Shown piece by piece: positions 55,441 to 64,000 of a stretch of 64,000 nucleotides of DNA. The DNA comes from Peteryoungia rhizophila (GTDB taxonomy: Bacteria > Pseudomonadota > Alphaproteobacteria > Rhizobiales > Rhizobiaceae). The DNA is taken from contig NZ_STGT01000003.1 of assembly GCF_004912145.1 (NCBI RefSeq), positions 186,001-250,000 of the forward strand, read 5' to 3'. The notes below the pieces were generated by a model. It made no database searches, was not told where the DNA came from, and saw nothing but the letters and a program-made list of their open reading frames with translations. Position 1 is the stretch's first letter; each line of letters begins with the position of its first letter. Made by a program: the position numbers and the translations under genes.

Positions 55441-55505
55441 GAGCACCAACAGCTGATGCGGGAAAGACCGCAAGATCAGCCAGGATCTACCCCGAGGAAA
55501 CGACC

Positions 55506-55649
55506 ATGAACCCGATCCGCATTGCCAAGAACTGGATGAGCTACCGCCGCACGATGAACGAACTGGGCAACCTTTCTTCCCAGACCCTGAACGACATCGG
55601 CGTCACCCGCTACGAAATCCGCAACATCGCTGCACGCTCGTTCCGTTAA
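55506..55649 (+). CDS. DUF1127 mini-protein (second copy)
   Basis: 47 residues: amphipathic helix NPIRIAKNWMSYRRTMNELG and the conserved LNDIGVTRYEIRNIA. The ATG has GAGGAA seven bases upstream. About 65 bases of 5' leader follow the predicted promoter. Unlike the copy at 5017 its terminator lacks the CCTCCC motif. VtlR-type regulators activate such genes in Brucella, which fits the shared box. Confidence 0.9.
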   Translation: MNPIRIAKNWMSYRRTMNELGNLSSQTLNDIGVTRYEIRNIAARSFR

Positions 55650-55675
55650 TCGGATCCTGCGTACAGCAGCCTGTT

Positions 55676-55702
55676 AAACGGCACCGCATGGTGCCGTTTT
55701 TG
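55676..55702 (+). terminator. Terminator of second DUF1127 gene
   Basis: Stem AAACGGCACC / GGTGCCGTTT with loop GCAT and a T-run. Confidence 0.9.
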
Positions 55703-55792
55703 ATTCGTGCATCGGGAATGTGATCGCCGCCCGTGACCAGCCGCTCCGCAGCCGATGGACCTTGCGCCACCAGCCGTGATATGGAGCCGCCC

Positions 55793-57202
55793 ATGACGAA
55801 CAGTACCCTTCCCCCCATTCACATCATCGGCGGCGGCCTTGCAGGCTCGGAGGCAGCTTGGCAGGCGGCAGAGGCCGGAGTCCCGGTCATCCTGCACGAA
55901 ATGCGCGGTGTGCGTGGCACGGATGCGCACAAGACCGACGGCCTTGCCGAACTGGTCTGCTCCAATTCCTTCCGCTCGGACGACGCCACTGCAAATGCCG
56001 TCGGCGTCATCCATGCCGAGATGCGGCTTGCAGGCTCGCTGATCATGGCCTGCGCCGACAAGCACCAGGTGCCCGCCGGTGGTGCGCTTGCGGTCGACCG
56101 CGACGGCTTTTCCGAGGCCGTGACGGCCGCAATCCACCAGCATCCCCTGATCACCGTTGAGCGCGAGGAAGTGACCGGCCTTCCGCCCGAAGACTGGGAT
56201 CTCGCTGTTATCGCAACCGGGCCGCTGACTTCGCCGGCGCTTGCCGAAGCCATCCGCGAAAAGACCGGCAAGGATGCGCTCGCTTTCTTCGATGCCATCG
56301 CGCCGATCGTGCATACTGACAGCATCAATATGGACATCTGCTGGTTCCAGTCGCGCTACGACAAGGTCGGTCCCGGCGGTACGGGCAAGGACTACATCAA
56401 CTGCCCGCTCGACGAGACGCAGTACAATGCCTTCATCGACGCCCTGATCGAAGGCGATGCCGTCGGCTTCAAGGAATGGGAAGGCACGCCCTATTTCGAT
56501 GGCTGCCTGCCGATTGAGGTCATGGCCGAGCGCGGCCGCGAGACACTGCGCCACGGGCCGATGAAGCCGATGGGCCTGACCAATGCCCATAACCCCACCG
56601 TCAAGGCTTACGCCGTCGTGCAGCTGCGCCAGGACAATGCGCTCGGCACACTCTACAACATGGTCGGCTTCCAGACGAAGTTGAAGTATGGAGCCCAGGC
56701 TGAGATCTTCCGGATGATCCCGGGGCTTGAGAACGCGGAATTCGCCCGCCTCGGCGGCCTGCACCGCAACACCTATATCCACTCTCCGACCTTGCTTGAC
56801 CAAAGCCTGCAGCTGAAGGCCCGCCCTGGCCTTCGCTTTGCCGGCCAGATCACCGGCTGCGAGGGTTATGTCGAAAGCGCCTCGATCGGGCTTCTCGCGG
56901 GTCGATTCGCAGCAGCCCAGCGCAAGGGCGAGACGATCAGCGTTCCGCCAGCCACGACCGCGCTCGGCTCTTTGCTGAACCACATCACCGGCGGCCATAT
57001 CGTCTCGGACGAAGAGCCGGGCAAGCGCTCGTTCCAGCCGATGAACATCAATTTCGGGCTTTTCCCGGAGCTAGAACCGGGCTCGATCGTCAAGCCGGAG
57101 GGCGTCAAGCGCTTCCGCGGCAAGGACAAGACGATCATGAAACGTCAGCTGGTGGCGGCACGCGCGCTGGCCGACTGCAAGGCCTGGCTGGGCGCTGTCT
57201 GA
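55793..57202 (+). CDS. trmFO: Folate-dependent tRNA (uracil-54-C5)-methyltransferase
   Basis: Makes ribothymidine at position 54 of tRNA from methylene-tetrahydrofolate and FADH2. 469 residues: dinucleotide fold [30 protein letters not shown] with a conserved Cys, [16 protein letters not shown] and [16 protein letters not shown] are typical. GGAG six bases before ATG 55793 decides the start. Convergent with the next gene. Confidence 0.96.
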   Translation: MTNSTLPPIHIIGGGLAGSEAAWQAAEAGVPVILHEMRGVRGTDAHKTDGLAELVCSNSFRSDDATANAVGVIHAEMRLAGSLIMACADKHQVPAGGALAVDRDGFSEAVTAAIHQHPLITVEREEVTGLPPEDWDLAVIATGPLTSPALAEAIREKTGKDALAFFDAIAPIVHTDSINMDICWFQSRYDKVGPGGTGKDYINCPLDETQYNAFIDALIEGDAVGFKEWEGTPYFDGCLPIEVMAERGRETLRHGPMKPMGLTNAHNPTVKAYAVVQLRQDNALGTLYNMVGFQTKLKYGAQAEIFRMIPGLENAEFARLGGLHRNTYIHSPTLLDQSLQLKARPGLRFAGQITGCEGYVESASIGLLAGRFAAAQRKGETISVPPATTALGSLLNHITGGHIVSDEEPGKRSFQPMNINFGLFPELEPGSIVKPEGVKRFRGKDKTIMKRQLVAARALADCKAWLGAV

Positions 57203-57210
57203 CGGCAGCG

Positions 57211-57660
57211 TCAGCCGCTGGCGCCGGACACCGTTTCCGGCGCCAGGTCGGCATGGCCGACATAATTTCCGAGCAGCCACAACGAGACTTCAGCGGCGAT
57301 GCCCGCATTCACGAAAGTGAACTCGCCGTTGTGGAAGGGCGCGTCGAGGAACTCAACCGCAAAGCCTCTGCCGCTGGGCAGGGGTCGGACGCGCACGGTA
57401 CCGGGTTCGATCAAATGGCAGGCAAAGTGGTTGCGCATGCTGCGCATGAAGCCCGCCTTGTTGTCGTGCAGGCGCACGAAGACGCCCTTGCCGTCCGCCG
57501 TGGCATGCAGGCTGCGGATCGCCTCCTGCGGAAAGGCGCGGCCGAATTCGAGGATGGCGAGGCCGGCGTCCTGAAATCCATCGTCCTCCTGCCGCACCAT
57601 GCGCGAGGAGAAATAGGCAAGTGCCAGGATGAGCGCAAAGACGATACCCCAAGTCACCAT
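57211..57660 (-). CDS. Small membrane-anchored hypothetical protein
   Basis: 149 residues: one N-terminal membrane helix (MVTWGIVFALILALAYFSS) then a soluble domain of ~120 residues without known motifs (FMRSMRNHFACHLIEPGT). No family is recognised. An 10-bp inverted repeat (57218-57227/57237-57246) in the last codons may help end transcription from both converging genes. Confidence 0.65.
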   Translation of the reverse strand: MVTWGIVFALILALAYFSSRMVRQEDDGFQDAGLAILEFGRAFPQEAIRSLHATADGKGVFVRLHDNKAGFMRSMRNHFACHLIEPGTVRVRPLPSGRGFAVEFLDAPFHNGEFTFVNAGIAAEVSLWLLGNYVGHADLAPETVSGASG

Positions 57661-57769
57661 GATCCGCTCTCGCCTCCTTCGACACATACTCTATCGCAAA
57701 GGCAGCTAACAGACGAGCCTTGCGTGAGCGTGGCGTCGCCACGGCTCGGACATCTTCGCATCGAAAACG

Positions 57770-58624
57770 TCAAGGTTTCCCGGTGAGCAGCAGCCGCATC
57801 ATGGCGAGCTGACGCCGCCATTGTGGCGGGCGGATATCCGCAGTCAGACACGCTGCCCCTGTCTTTGCGGCTCGTTTCAGAACCGGCTCGGCCAGGGTGA
57901 CAGGGAGAAATGCCGGCAGCAGGCCTTTCGGCAGTTGCCCGGCGGCACGCGCCTTGCGCAGGTGATCGAGGCCGAAACCGGCGAAGGCCTGGATGGCGGC
58001 GTTCAGTCGGTCGTCGTTCCCCGCAGCCAGAAAGGTCTCGCAATCGAGACCGGCGGAAGCGAGGATCTGCGTCGGCATATAAACTTGCCCCCGAGCCCTG
58101 TGGATCGGCATCAACAGAATGGCACCGGCGACCGCGAGTGCTACACCGGCATGCCCAACGACGTCCGCCGCCCGTTCGGCGGCTTCCGCATCCAGCACGA
58201 GGCAGGCGAGCTGGATCAGCGCCGCGGCCGTCTCACCGGCATAACCTTCGAACATGCCGGTGGTTTCCATCGGATCGTCATAGAGGTCAAAGATCCGGGC
58301 GTCCGCCATCGCGACCAGCGGTGCGATCGGCAGGCGCCAGGCCTGAACAGCACGCAGCAATTCCGCGGCGACAGGATTGGCCGCCGTCTCGCCGTGGGCG
58401 GCACCTTCCAGCAGATCACGCCAGTATTGCAGGCGCACTTCACCGGGCAAGGGCTCGCGGACCAGATCGCGCACACGCGCGAGTTCGGCATTGTATGCGT
58501 AGAGCGCCACGATCGCCGCGCGCCGGTCGGCGGGAGTCAGCAGAGCCGCTAGATAGCGGTCCCGGTCCGTCTCACGCAACGCCTGAAGGCAAAGCGCCTC
58601 ATTGGCCGACGGGCTCTCGCTCAC
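57770..58624 (-). CDS. Squalene/phytoene-synthase-fold protein, NDUFAF6-like
   Basis: 284 residues of the trans-isoprenyl-diphosphate synthase fold. The usual first Asp-rich motif is degenerate (YAYNAELARVRDLV), and the second reads RIFDLYDDP, as in NDUFAF6, the mitochondrial complex I assembly factor of this fold. Weak catalytic motifs and the neighbouring NDUFAF3-like gene favour an assembly role over isoprenoid synthesis. It follows that gene by 22 bases. Confidence 0.78.
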   Translation of the reverse strand: MSESPSANEALCLQALRETDRDRYLAALLTPADRRAAIVALYAYNAELARVRDLVREPLPGEVRLQYWRDLLEGAAHGETAANPVAAELLRAVQAWRLPIAPLVAMADARIFDLYDDPMETTGMFEGYAGETAAALIQLACLVLDAEAAERAADVVGHAGVALAVAGAILLMPIHRARGQVYMPTQILASAGLDCETFLAAGNDDRLNAAIQAFAGFGLDHLRKARAAGQLPKGLLPAFLPVTLAEPVLKRAAKTGAACLTADIRPPQWRRQLAMMRLLLTGKP

Positions 58625-58646
58625 GATGTACCTTTCCGGGGGCGGG

Positions 58647-59045
58647 TCAGACCGCGATGAGCGCGGCTGCGACCGGGCGCTGCTCGGCCAGCATGATATT
58701 ATACGTGCGGATGGCGGCGCCGGTTCCCATCGGGTCGGTGGCGATGCCCTTTGCCTTCAGCGCTGCCCGAAGATCCGGATCGACGAGACGCATCTGGCGG
58801 CCGGTTCCGAGAATCAGAAATTCGATCCCGGTTTCGGCAAATGCGCGTGACAGCGAGGCCTCGGTCAGCGGGTCGTCTTCCGTCTGCTCCCAGCCATAGA
58901 CACCGGACGGAAGCAAAAGAAGCGAACCGCGATGTGACATGTCGGCGAAGCGAAAGCCGCCATTGCCATAGGAATCAATGCCGGGCCGACCGGGAAAATG
59001 GGCATCACGGATGGTGATGCCCTTGTCTCCGAAGCCGAACACCAT
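58647..59045 (-). CDS. Mth938-domain protein, NDUFAF3-like
   Basis: 132 residues of the Mth938/DUF498 fold: IDSYGNGGFRFADMSHRGSL and FLILGTGRQMRLVDPDLRAAL are typical. Mitochondrial NDUFAF3 (complex I assembly) belongs here, and linkage of its bacterial relatives to secDF has been noted before. The gene starts three bases after secDF. Confidence 0.85.
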   Translation of the reverse strand: MVFGFGDKGITIRDAHFPGRPGIDSYGNGGFRFADMSHRGSLLLLPSGVYGWEQTEDDPLTEASLSRAFAETGIEFLILGTGRQMRLVDPDLRAALKAKGIATDPMGTGAAIRTYNIMLAEQRPVAAALIAV

Positions 59046-59048
59046 CGG

Positions 59049-61601
59049 TCAGGCCCCGGCCTTGGCCGGTACCTTTTCGACTTCCGTCTCGTCCCGCTGG
59101 AAGTTTTCCGGACGCAGCTTGAAGGCGATCAGGATCGGGCCGGCGATGTAGATCGACGAGAAGGTGCCGATCAGGACGCCTGCGAGCATGGCGAAGGTGA
59201 ACGAGGCGATGACCTCGCCGCCGAAGAGATAGAGAGCGCCAAGGGCAAGGATCGTACTTCCCGCCGTCAGCACCGTGCGCGATAGCGTCTGATTGATCGA
59301 TTCGTCGATCAAGACTTCCAGCGGCATCTTCTTGTAGCGTCTGAGGTTTTCGCGCATCCGGTCATACACGACGACCGTGTCGTTCAACGAGTAACCGATG
59401 ATCGTCAGGATCGCCGCGATACTGGTGAGGTTGAATTCGATGCCCGTCACGACGAAGAGGCCGATCGTGAACACGACGTCGTGCAAGGTCGCGATGATCG
59501 CACCCAAGGCAAATTGCCACTCAAATCGGAACCAGATGTAGATCAGGATGCCGAAAAGCGCTGCCGCCACACCGATCGTTGCCGAATAGGTGAGATCGCT
59601 CGACACGGACGGGCCCACCACCTCGACGCGGCGGAAGTCGTATTCGGCTTCCAGCTCGCCGCGGACCTTGGTCAGGGCCGATTGCTCGGCATTCTCGCCA
59701 CCGTCCTGCGCCTGCAGGCGAATGAGCGCGCTTGCGTCATCACCGAAGCCCTGCGCCTGGACTTCTCCGAGGTTCAACTGGCTGAGGCGATCGCGGATAT
59801 CGGAGAGATCAGCCGTTCCGTCGCGCGCCTGGACCTCGATGATCGAACCACCCTTGAAGTCGATGCCGAGATTCATGCCGACCGTCGCGAAGCCGACGAG
59901 CGACGCCACGGAAATCACCATGGCCAATCCAAAGTTGAACTTGCGCGCCGCCATGAAGCGGATGTTGCGATTGTCGAAGAAGCCGGTGCGCACGCTTTTG
60001 GGCATGTGCTTGGGGCGCTTCCAGCGATACCAGAAGGCCATCAGCCAGAAAGTCAGCGTGAAGGCCGTGAAGACGGTGGTGACGATACCGATCGACAACG
60101 TCACGGCAAAACCACGGACAGGTCCGGAGCCGAGGAAGAACAGGACAACGGCTGCAATCAGCGTCGTCAGGTTGGCATCGACGATAGTCGCGAAGGCTTT
60201 CTTGAAGCCGACATCGATCGCCTGGACCAAAGGTCTGCCATTGCGCGCTTCCTCACGGATACGCTCATAGATCAGAACGTTGGAGTCGACCGCCATGCCC
60301 ATGGTGAGCACGATACCGGCGATACCGGGCAGCGTCAGCGTGGAGCCGATCAGCGACAGTGCCGCGAGGATCATAGCGATGTTGGCCGCCAGCGCGATGT
60401 TCGCCAGGATGCCGAAAGTGCCATAGAAGGCGAGCATGAAGAAGACGACCGCGACGCCGCCGATGATGCTGGCGGTCACGCCGGCATTGATCGAATCCTG
60501 TCCGAGGCCAGGACCGACGGTGCGTTCCTCGACGACGGTCAATGTCGCCGGCAGGGCACCGGCGCGGAGAAGGACTGCAAGGTCGTTTGCGCCTTCGACG
60601 GAGAAGTTGCCGGAAATCTGGCCCGAGCCGCCGATGATCGGCTCCCGGATGACGGGCGCCGAAATGACCTGCTGGTCGAGAACGATGGCAAACGGACGAC
60701 CCACATTTTCCTGAGTGGCCTGCGCAAAGCGCTGGGCGCCACGGCTGTCGAAGCGGAAGCTGACGACAGGTTCGTTGGTGCGCTGGTCGAATGAGGCCTG
60801 CGCATCGACGAGATTTTCGCCGGAAATCAGCGCGCGACGCTCGATCAGGTAAGGAATAACCGGATCATCCGTCGAATACAGCACTTCCGACTGCGGCGGC
60901 GGGCGATTGTTGATCGCCTCCGTTGCCGGCATGCTGGTATCCACCATGTGGAAGGAAAGCTTCGCAGTCTGGTTGAGAAGCGCCTTCAGGCGCTGCGGAT
61001 CGGTCAGACCCGGCACCTGTACGATGATGCGGTCATCGCCCTGACGCTGGATCAACGGCTCGGTGGTACCGAGTTCGTCGACGCGGCGGCGAACCACTTC
61101 CATCGATTGCGTCAGCGCGGACGAAACACGGTAATCGATGCCCTCGTCGGTCAGCGAAAGCCGCAGCAGCCCATCTTCGGCCTGTTCGACGGCAACTTCG
61201 TTCACCGTGCCGCCGGTCAGGCCACCGACGCTGACGGGATCGGTCAGGGTGCGCAGCGCTTCGATGGCGGCGGGGATCTTGTCGGCGTCCGTGATGCGCA
61301 CCTGGATCTGCTGGCCGACGCCGGAAAGGCCCGTGTAGCGGATACCGGCATCGCGCAGTTGCGAGCGCACGTCACCGACGATCGTCTCAAGGCGTTCCTT
61401 GACGATATCCTGGCGCTCCAGCTTCAGCATGATATGCGAGCCGCCCTGGAGGTCGAGGCCCAGCGTTATCTTGTGGGTGGGGAACCAGGAGGGAAATGCT
61501 TCCAGTTCCTCGTCCGTGAAGGCATTGGGCAGGGCAACCAGGACGCCGAGCGCGACGACCGACCAGATGAACAATGTCTTCCAGCGAGAAATGTAAAGCA
61601 T
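59049..61601 (-). CDS. secDF: Fused protein-export membrane protein SecDF
   Basis: Uses the proton gradient to pull preproteins through SecYEG from the periplasmic side. 850 residues: the SecD half (1-~520) starts with one membrane helix and LGLDLQGGSHIMLKLE, then the large periplasmic P1 domain; the SecF half (~545-850) has GIDFKGGSIIEVQ and GYSLNDTVVVYDRMRENLR. Fusion of D and F is normal in rhizobia. Preceded by yajC. Confidence 0.97.
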   Translation of the reverse strand: MLYISRWKTLFIWSVVALGVLVALPNAFTDEELEAFPSWFPTHKITLGLDLQGGSHIMLKLERQDIVKERLETIVGDVRSQLRDAGIRYTGLSGVGQQIQVRITDADKIPAAIEALRTLTDPVSVGGLTGGTVNEVAVEQAEDGLLRLSLTDEGIDYRVSSALTQSMEVVRRRVDELGTTEPLIQRQGDDRIIVQVPGLTDPQRLKALLNQTAKLSFHMVDTSMPATEAINNRPPPQSEVLYSTDDPVIPYLIERRALISGENLVDAQASFDQRTNEPVVSFRFDSRGAQRFAQATQENVGRPFAIVLDQQVISAPVIREPIIGGSGQISGNFSVEGANDLAVLLRAGALPATLTVVEERTVGPGLGQDSINAGVTASIIGGVAVVFFMLAFYGTFGILANIALAANIAMILAALSLIGSTLTLPGIAGIVLTMGMAVDSNVLIYERIREEARNGRPLVQAIDVGFKKAFATIVDANLTTLIAAVVLFFLGSGPVRGFAVTLSIGIVTTVFTAFTLTFWLMAFWYRWKRPKHMPKSVRTGFFDNRNIRFMAARKFNFGLAMVISVASLVGFATVGMNLGIDFKGGSIIEVQARDGTADLSDIRDRLSQLNLGEVQAQGFGDDASALIRLQAQDGGENAEQSALTKVRGELEAEYDFRRVEVVGPSVSSDLTYSATIGVAAALFGILIYIWFRFEWQFALGAIIATLHDVVFTIGLFVVTGIEFNLTSIAAILTIIGYSLNDTVVVYDRMRENLRRYKKMPLEVLIDESINQTLSRTVLTAGSTILALGALYLFGGEVIASFTFAMLAGVLIGTFSSIYIAGPILIAFKLRPENFQRDETEVEKVPAKAGA

Positions 61602-61663
61602 GGAACTCTCGGATTAAGGCAACGGAAAATGACAAAGGCCGGCACGAGGCCGGCCCTGCAGGA

Positions 61664-62011
61664 TCAGGCGGCGGTCTCGGCCTTGACCGGCTCACCCTTG
61701 ACGCGGACTTCCGCCACGTACTGGCGCATGGCACGAACCTTCACGCCTTCGGCGATTTCGACTTCGAGCTCCTTGTCGTCGATGACCTTGGTCACCTTGG
61801 CGACGATACCGCCACCCATGATGACCTGGTCGCCGCGACGAATCGAAGACAGGGTTTCTTCACGCTTCTTCATCTGCGTGCGCTGCGGGCGGATAAGGAA
61901 GAAATACCAGACCACCATCAGAGGTGCGAAGAGCAGCAGCATCTCAAATCCGGAACCCATGGCGCTCGAAGCAGCGCCGCCGTCCTGGGCAAAGGCCTGT
62001 GTGATAATCAT
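61664..62011 (-). CDS. yajC: Preprotein translocase accessory subunit YajC
   Basis: 115 residues, one membrane helix (MLLLFAPLMVVWYFFLIRPQ), then RRGDQVIMGGGIVAKVTKV, diagnostic of YajC, which associates with SecDF. The ATG at 62011 has GGGAG six bases upstream; the longer frame runs across the divergent promoter. Confidence 0.95.
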   Translation of the reverse strand: MIITQAFAQDGGAASSAMGSGFEMLLLFAPLMVVWYFFLIRPQRTQMKKREETLSSIRRGDQVIMGGGIVAKVTKVIDDKELEVEIAEGVKVRAMRQYVAEVRVKGEPVKAETAA

Positions 62012-62216
62012 GTAAAACTCCCATTGAATCCAAGTGGAGGAGCCACACGGCCCCCTCGTCAGGTGGCCGGAATATAGTGAGAGACCCCATGAATGCAACA
62101 GAAACAGCACCGCAGCGTACCATTTTCCAGCCCCCCACCCTTTCTGCCCGCAATTCTGCGTGATACCGCCCGGCAACAGGCTCGAACAGCCGCAGCAGAC
62201 GACGAGGAGGATGACG

Positions 62217-63089
62217 ATGGCCGATCAGACCGTGGCGGCACTTCTGGCCGAAGTGAAGCGTCTCGCCGACGCCGTGGAGCGGCTTGCGGGACCTGCGCCC
62301 GCCGTCAACGACTGGCATGCGGCGGATTGTTTCGTCTGGGCTCCGCACCGGCTGCATCTTCAGCCGGTCAAGCGTCCCAACCGCGTCGAACTCGGCCTCA
62401 TCCGCGGCGTCGATCATGTGCGGGACATCCTGCATGAAAACACGCTGCGTTTCGCCGAGGGATTTCCGGCCAACAACGTGCTGCTCTGGGGTGCGCGCGG
62501 CATGGGCAAGTCCTCGCTGGTCAAGGCCGTCCATGCGGACATCGTCAAAACGAATGGCATCTCGCTGAAACTGGTCGAGGTTCACAGGGAAGACATCTCC
62601 ACCCTCCCTGCCCTGCTCGACATCATCAAGGACGCCCCGCATCGGATCGTCGTCTTCTGCGACGATCTCTCCTTCGACCATGACGACACGGCCTACAAGT
62701 CGCTGAAGGCGGCGCTCGATGGCGGCGTCGAGGGACGACCGGACAATGTGCTCTTCTACGCGACCTCGAACCGCCGCCACCTCCTGCCCCGTCACATGAT
62801 GGAGAACGAGCAGTCGACGGCCATCAACCCATCCGAGGCGGTGGAGGAGAAGGTCTCGCTCTCGGATCGCTTCGGCCTGTGGCTCGGCTTCCACAAATGC
62901 AGCCAGGACGAATACCTGACGATGATCGATGGCTATGCAGCACATTTCGAACTGCCGCTGCCGCGCGCGCAACTGCATCACGAGGCACTGGAGTGGGCCA
63001 CCACCCGCGGCGGGCGCTCCGGCCGCGTCGCCTGGCAATATATCCAGGACCTCGCAGGTCGACTGCGGATCTCTACCGACCGGCATTGA
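62217..63089 (+). CDS. DUF815 AAA-type ATPase
   Basis: 290 residues. Walker A WGARGMGKSS (~residues 93-102), Walker B region VVFCDDLSFD, and sensor segment VLFYATSNRRHLLP fit the DUF815 clade of AAA+ ATPases of unknown role. The ATG at 62217 is chosen because AGGAGG lies six bases before; the ATG two codons earlier abuts it. Divergent from yajC. Confidence 0.9.
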   Translation: MADQTVAALLAEVKRLADAVERLAGPAPAVNDWHAADCFVWAPHRLHLQPVKRPNRVELGLIRGVDHVRDILHENTLRFAEGFPANNVLLWGARGMGKSSLVKAVHADIVKTNGISLKLVEVHREDISTLPALLDIIKDAPHRIVVFCDDLSFDHDDTAYKSLKAALDGGVEGRPDNVLFYATSNRRHLLPRHMMENEQSTAINPSEAVEEKVSLSDRFGLWLGFHKCSQDEYLTMIDGYAAHFELPLPRAQLHHEALEWATTRGGRSGRVAWQYIQDLAGRLRISTDRH

Positions 63090-63115
63090 GCCGACACTTG
63101 ACACTGCACACGCAA

Positions 63116-63148
63116 AAAAGGCCCGGAGCGCGAGCTCCGGGCCTTTTC
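63116..63148. terminator. Bidirectional terminator
   Basis: Stem AAAAGGCCCGGAGC / GCTCCGGGCCTTTT with loop GCGA; it serves the DUF815 gene and the convergent LysM/LytM gene. Confidence 0.93.
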
Positions 63149-63169
63149 AGTATCCTGGTACGCAAAACA

Positions 63170-64000
63170 CTATTCCAGGAAAGTGATCGGGTTGACCGGG
63201 GCTGCATCCTTGCGGACTTCGAAATGCAGCATCGGACGCTTGACGTTGCCGGTCATGCCTGACGTCGCGATCGTCTGGCCGCGCTGGACCTTCTGGCCAC
63301 GCTGGACCGAGAGCGTATCGGCATGGCCGTAGACGGTGACCTTGCCGTCGTCGTGGCGAACGAGAACCGTATTGCCGAGTTCCTTCAGGCCGTTGCCCGC
63401 ATAGATGACCACACCGTTTTCGGCAGCCTTGACCGGCGTGCCCTGCGGCACGGAAATCGCGATGCCGTCGCTGCGCTTGCCGTCGATATTGGAGCCGAAA
63501 TTGGCGATCACGGCACCGCGGGCCGGCCAGCGATACTTGCCGATGCCCGTCATCTCGGGGGCTGCGGTTTCAGACTTGACGGCGGCGACCTCGGTGACCG
63601 ACTTGTTGGCGGCCGGCGCCGTATAGCCGGCGGGCTGGCCATTGGCCGGAACCGACGCGGTCTTGACCGGGTCGGCAGTCGGAGCCGCAGCCACCTGAGC
63701 GACTGGCGCCGGGTTCGCACCCCTTGCCGGGACCACCAGGGCCTGGCCGATGCGGATATTGCCCGTCGTCAGGCCATTTGCCTTCTTGAGGTCATCGACC
63801 GAGACGCCGTTCGCCTTGGCGATACGCACAAGCGAATCGCCGGGCTTGACGATGTAGGAACCTGCACCTTCACCTGCCGTGGCCTTGCCGGTTGCGGCCG
63901 AGGCCGAGACCTGCTGCTTTTCGCGAGAGTTCGGAGCATTCGGCAGGACTGCGACGTTCTGCTGCTGGTCGCCCGGCAGGACCGGCTTGCGGCCATCGGT
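63170..64000 (-). CDS. LysM/LytM-domain envelope protein (NlpD/DipM-like), 5' truncated
   Basis: The final 276 residues of a gene that runs off the window. A LysM peptidoglycan-binding repeat (SYIVKPGDSLVRIAKANG then LTTGNIRIGQALVVPA) is followed by a low-complexity linker and a C-terminal LytM/M23 domain. The zinc ligands of active M23 enzymes appear absent: DGIAISVPQGTPVKA lacks the usual His-Asp, and LHFEVR replaces HxH. It is thus likely an activator of an amidase during cell division, like NlpD or DipM, not a hydrolase. The terminator is at 63116. Confidence 0.85.
   Translation of the reverse strand, partial: TDGRKPVLPGDQQQNVAVLPNAPNSREKQQVSASAATGKATAGEGAGSYIVKPGDSLVRIAKANGVSVDDLKKANGLTTGNIRIGQALVVPARGANPAPVAQVAAAPTADPVKTASVPANGQPAGYTAPAANKSVTEVAAVKSETAAPEMTGIGKYRWPARGAVIANFGSNIDGKRSDGIAISVPQGTPVKAAENGVVIYAGNGLKELGNTVLVRHDDGKVTVYGHADTLSVQRGQKVQRGQTIATSGMTGNVKRPMLHFEVRKDAAPVNPITFLE

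Noticed and set aside
57770-58624. Hopanoid or carotenoid synthase
   Set aside because: Asp-rich catalytic motifs are degenerate and there are no isoprenoid genes nearby; an NDUFAF6-like role fits better.

Overview
The window looks like a chromosomal segment of a Rhizobiaceae alphaproteobacterium (Rhizobium/Agrobacterium group). This rests on high GC with strong third-position GC bias, a sufS2-B-C-D-S1-X gene order, a fused SecDF, a CinR/CinI/CinS-like quorum-sensing unit, DUF1127 mini-proteins, CCUCCUCCC-loop small RNAs and palindromic repeats of the kind described from rhizobia. It is mostly housekeeping and metabolic. There is no prophage, insertion sequence, CRISPR array or rRNA. One tRNA (Leu, UAG) is present.

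Layout. 0-4.4 kb: an MBL-fold hydrolase, trigger factor, tRNA-Leu and a two-gene membrane pair (DUF2157/GDYXXLXY). 4.5-5.2 kb: a three-hairpin sRNA with CCTCCTCCC loops, followed by a DUF1127 gene whose terminator carries the same motif. 5.2-6.7 kb: a nucleoside hydrolase and a GFA-family protein. 6.8-14.3 kb: corrin-ring operon I on the minus strand, cbiX, a cobH fusion, cobL, cobI, a cbiG-cobJ fusion and cobM. 14.6-16.0 kb: a TSUP transporter and a ParDE toxin-antitoxin pair. 16.1-23.7 kb: cobalamin operon II (cobP, cobW, cobN, GFA protein, GNAT protein, cobO) behind a cobalamin riboswitch. Its cobN carries two in-frame palindromic repeat insertions.

23.8-28.2 kb: lipoprotein, ATP12 chaperone, HAD phosphatase, RluA-type pseudouridine synthase, fluoride channel and a flavodoxin-like protein. 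28.4-30.2 kb: a small orphan protein, a YcnI-PCuAC copper protein and a DUF2946 protein. 30.4-35.0 kb: a tandem glycine riboswitch and gcvTHP. 35-39.5 kb: DUF1236 protein, a small flagellar rod-like protein, the AHL quorum-sensing locus, a LysE exporter and an Lrp regulator. 39.6-50.8 kb: the SUF iron-sulfur operon (minus strand), interrupted between sufX/T and sufA by a sigma54-type rutABCDF pyrimidine-catabolism cassette on the plus strand. 51-55.2 kb: alpha/beta hydrolase, patatin, anmK and tyrS. 55.3-57.2 kb: a second DUF1127 gene and trmFO. 57.2-62 kb: a small membrane-anchored protein, NDUFAF6-like and NDUFAF3-like proteins, secDF and yajC. 62-64 kb: a DUF815 ATPase and a truncated LysM/LytM envelope protein running off the end.

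The two cob operons together supply many but not all steps of B12 synthesis. CobG/CobZ, CobF and CobK are not seen here, while CbiG-like and CbiX-like modules normally associated with the anaerobic route are present beside the aerobic chelatase CobN. The most unusual signals are the repeats that became coding sequence in cobN, the shared anti-Shine-Dalgarno loop motif in the sRNA and the neighbouring DUF1127 terminator, a promoter box shared by that sRNA and the distant second DUF1127 gene, and the rut cassette separating sufA from its operon.
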